64,000 nucleotides of DNA, from positions 1 through 64,000 of the forward strand of contig OENT01000077.1 in the NCBI GenBank assembly GCA_900239685.1, read 5' to 3'. The stretch's first letter is position 1. The number at the start of each line of letters is the position of its first letter. Below, in pieces: positions 62,795-64,000 of this stretch. The notes beneath the pieces were generated by a model. The model saw only the letters and a program-made list of their open reading frames with translations, made no database searches and was not told the origin of the DNA. The DNA comes from Rotaria macrura (taxonomy: Eukaryota; Rotifera; Eurotatoria; Philodinida; Philodinidae). The translations under genes were made by a program, and so were the position numbers.

Positions 62795-64000
62795 TCAGTC
62801 TTGTCCATTTGATGAATATGTGGCTTGTGCTGCGTTCTCGTCGTGATCAGTACCATCATCTGCTTTTCCTCCTTTACCTGGCGTCGTTCCATTATTGCCG
62901 GCGTTCGTCGCCATTGCAGTAGCCATTTGTACTGTTGATGCTTGTTGTGGTGCTACTGTGCCACCGGCTGTTGCTGCATTCATACCCAGACCAGCTGTAG
63001 CTGTTGCCGCTGTTGATGATGATGCTGCATTAGCTGCTTTCTGTTTAAGCATCGTCCAATCGAACGTATAATCGTATTGATGATTTAATGTACGAAATAA
63101 TATACGAAATAGTTGACGTAAGTACATGTAGTCAGGCGCTTCTTCAAATCGAAGACCACGACAATAATTTAAATACATGGCGAATTCAGCGGGAAATCCC
63201 TTTGAAGAAAACGAAACGAAAACGATGAAATACAGATCCGACTTAGTTATTTTACTTTGCAAAGTATTTCAACAGGTGTTGACATTTTTTTCTCGGATAT
63301 TTTTTCATATTTCTGTTTTTTTGTTGCCGCTTTGAGTCCTTGCCATGGTAATGAACCACGATTAAAATACATTAAAACATAACCTAATGATTCCATATCA
63401 TCGCGACGACTAGATTGAACATACAACAACAAAAGTCATTAAATTGTAAAAGAAAAAATCGTTCGTTCTCGAACCTTTGCTCAATTCCAAGATGAGCATT
63501 GATGGAAGCATAACGAGCAGTGCCTGTTAAATTTTTATCTTCTCGATAGGGAATGTGCTGACGAGTTCGATTGTCACGATATTTTTTAGCTAAACCAAAA
63601 TCAATTAAAAACACCTGAAAATAAACAACAACGACACTTGTACGTAACATCGTCAAGTATAAGTGATTAATAACGTACCTTATTACAATGACGACCGATT
63701 CCCATTAGAAAATTATCCGGTTTAATACTAGTTAACAAGAAAAATCGATAATACAAAAGCTATGATGAATTCTACTATGATTTACTCGCGATGTATAAAA
63801 TTCTTGTTATGCACAAATTCAATACGACCGATCATCTTAATAAATGAAAATATTTTAGATTCCGATGTTAAAATTTCAGTGAACTCTCATTTTATCACAC
63901 CTGATCGGCAAGCATAAGTACAGTTTTCATAGTAAATCTTCTCGAACAAAAATTAAAGAGATCTTCAAGTGACGGTCCAAGTAAATCCATAACGAGAACA
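62795..64000 (-). CDS. CSNK1A1: Casein kinase I alpha, 3' part (5' end beyond window)
   Basis: CK1 is a monomeric Ser/Thr kinase of Wnt, Hedgehog and circadian signalling. Minus-strand exons: 64000-63901 (partial), 63835-63786, 63727-63679, 63614-63475, 63409-63256, 63199-62795; all GT-AG and in phase. The sequence begins at [20 protein letters not shown] and includes the catalytic loop [12 protein letters not shown], the DFG motif [11 protein letters not shown], and the CK1 signatures [17 protein letters not shown] and [30 protein letters not shown] and [15 protein letters not shown] identify the alpha isoform. About 80 N-terminal residues (glycine loop and catalytic lysine) lie outside the window. 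After LKQKAA the protein has ~80 residues rich in Ala, Thr, Gly and Gln, then an acidic end ([12 protein letters not shown]). This replaces the shorter vertebrate tail. No breaks seen. Confidence 0.96.

Noticed and set aside
1..64000. CRISPR arrays, operons, phage or integrative elements
   Set aside because: The window is eukaryotic; no regularly spaced repeats or polycistronic layout were seen.

Overview
The window is AT-rich nuclear DNA from an animal. The protein-coding genes are split by many very short GT-AG introns (mostly 45-70 nt), tRNA genes carry RNA polymerase III signals, and the housekeeping genes are clearly metazoan (RNA polymerase I subunit 2, casein kinase 1 alpha, a BTBD17-like BTB protein, a PPTC7-like phosphatase). 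Gene style, intron size and the abundance of short inverted-repeat elements fit a bdelloid rotifer. That assignment is inference, not proof.

Layout. 1-14 kb is gene-poor and rich in mobile elements: a RING-finger gene (1330-1638), a nest of inverted repeats (2092-4521), a proline/glycine-rich gene that appears frameshifted (6607-7137), a 953-bp inverted-repeat element (7485-8437), a small acidic secreted-protein gene (9260-9726), tRNA-Ser(GCT), a 1.49-kb hAT-type element with a perfect 8-bp target duplication (11629-13118) and a 633-bp fold-back element with its own 8-bp duplication (13397-14029). 15.9-19.2 kb holds a four-exon type I membrane protein gene whose cytoplasmic tail is cut by an in-frame stop, and a second multi-exon gene of unknown function. 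20.1-21.6 kb is a decayed coding region with in-frame stops. A second tRNA-Ser(GCT) lies at 22.9 kb.

23.3-30.2 kb is a complete 22-exon gene for the second-largest subunit of RNA polymerase I. It is followed by coding relics (30.6-31.3 kb) and a four-exon BTBD17-like gene (33.3-34.9 kb).

From 37.6 kb to the end nearly all genes are on the minus strand: a PP2C phosphatase with a histidine-rich insertion, a small secreted orphan, an M28 metallopeptidase anchored as a type II membrane protein, a dsRBM-like exon, a nine-exon gene of unknown function with one out-of-frame junction, a secreted two-repeat cysteine-rich protein, a secreted DUF2237 protein, and the 3' two-thirds of casein kinase 1 alpha, which runs off the window end. 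A 292-bp hAT MITE with a perfect 8-bp target duplication lies at 49.4 kb.

The genes do not form an operon or one pathway. Housekeeping genes are interspersed with lineage-specific secreted proteins and small non-autonomous DNA transposons. No CRISPR array, rRNA gene or prokaryotic signal was seen.
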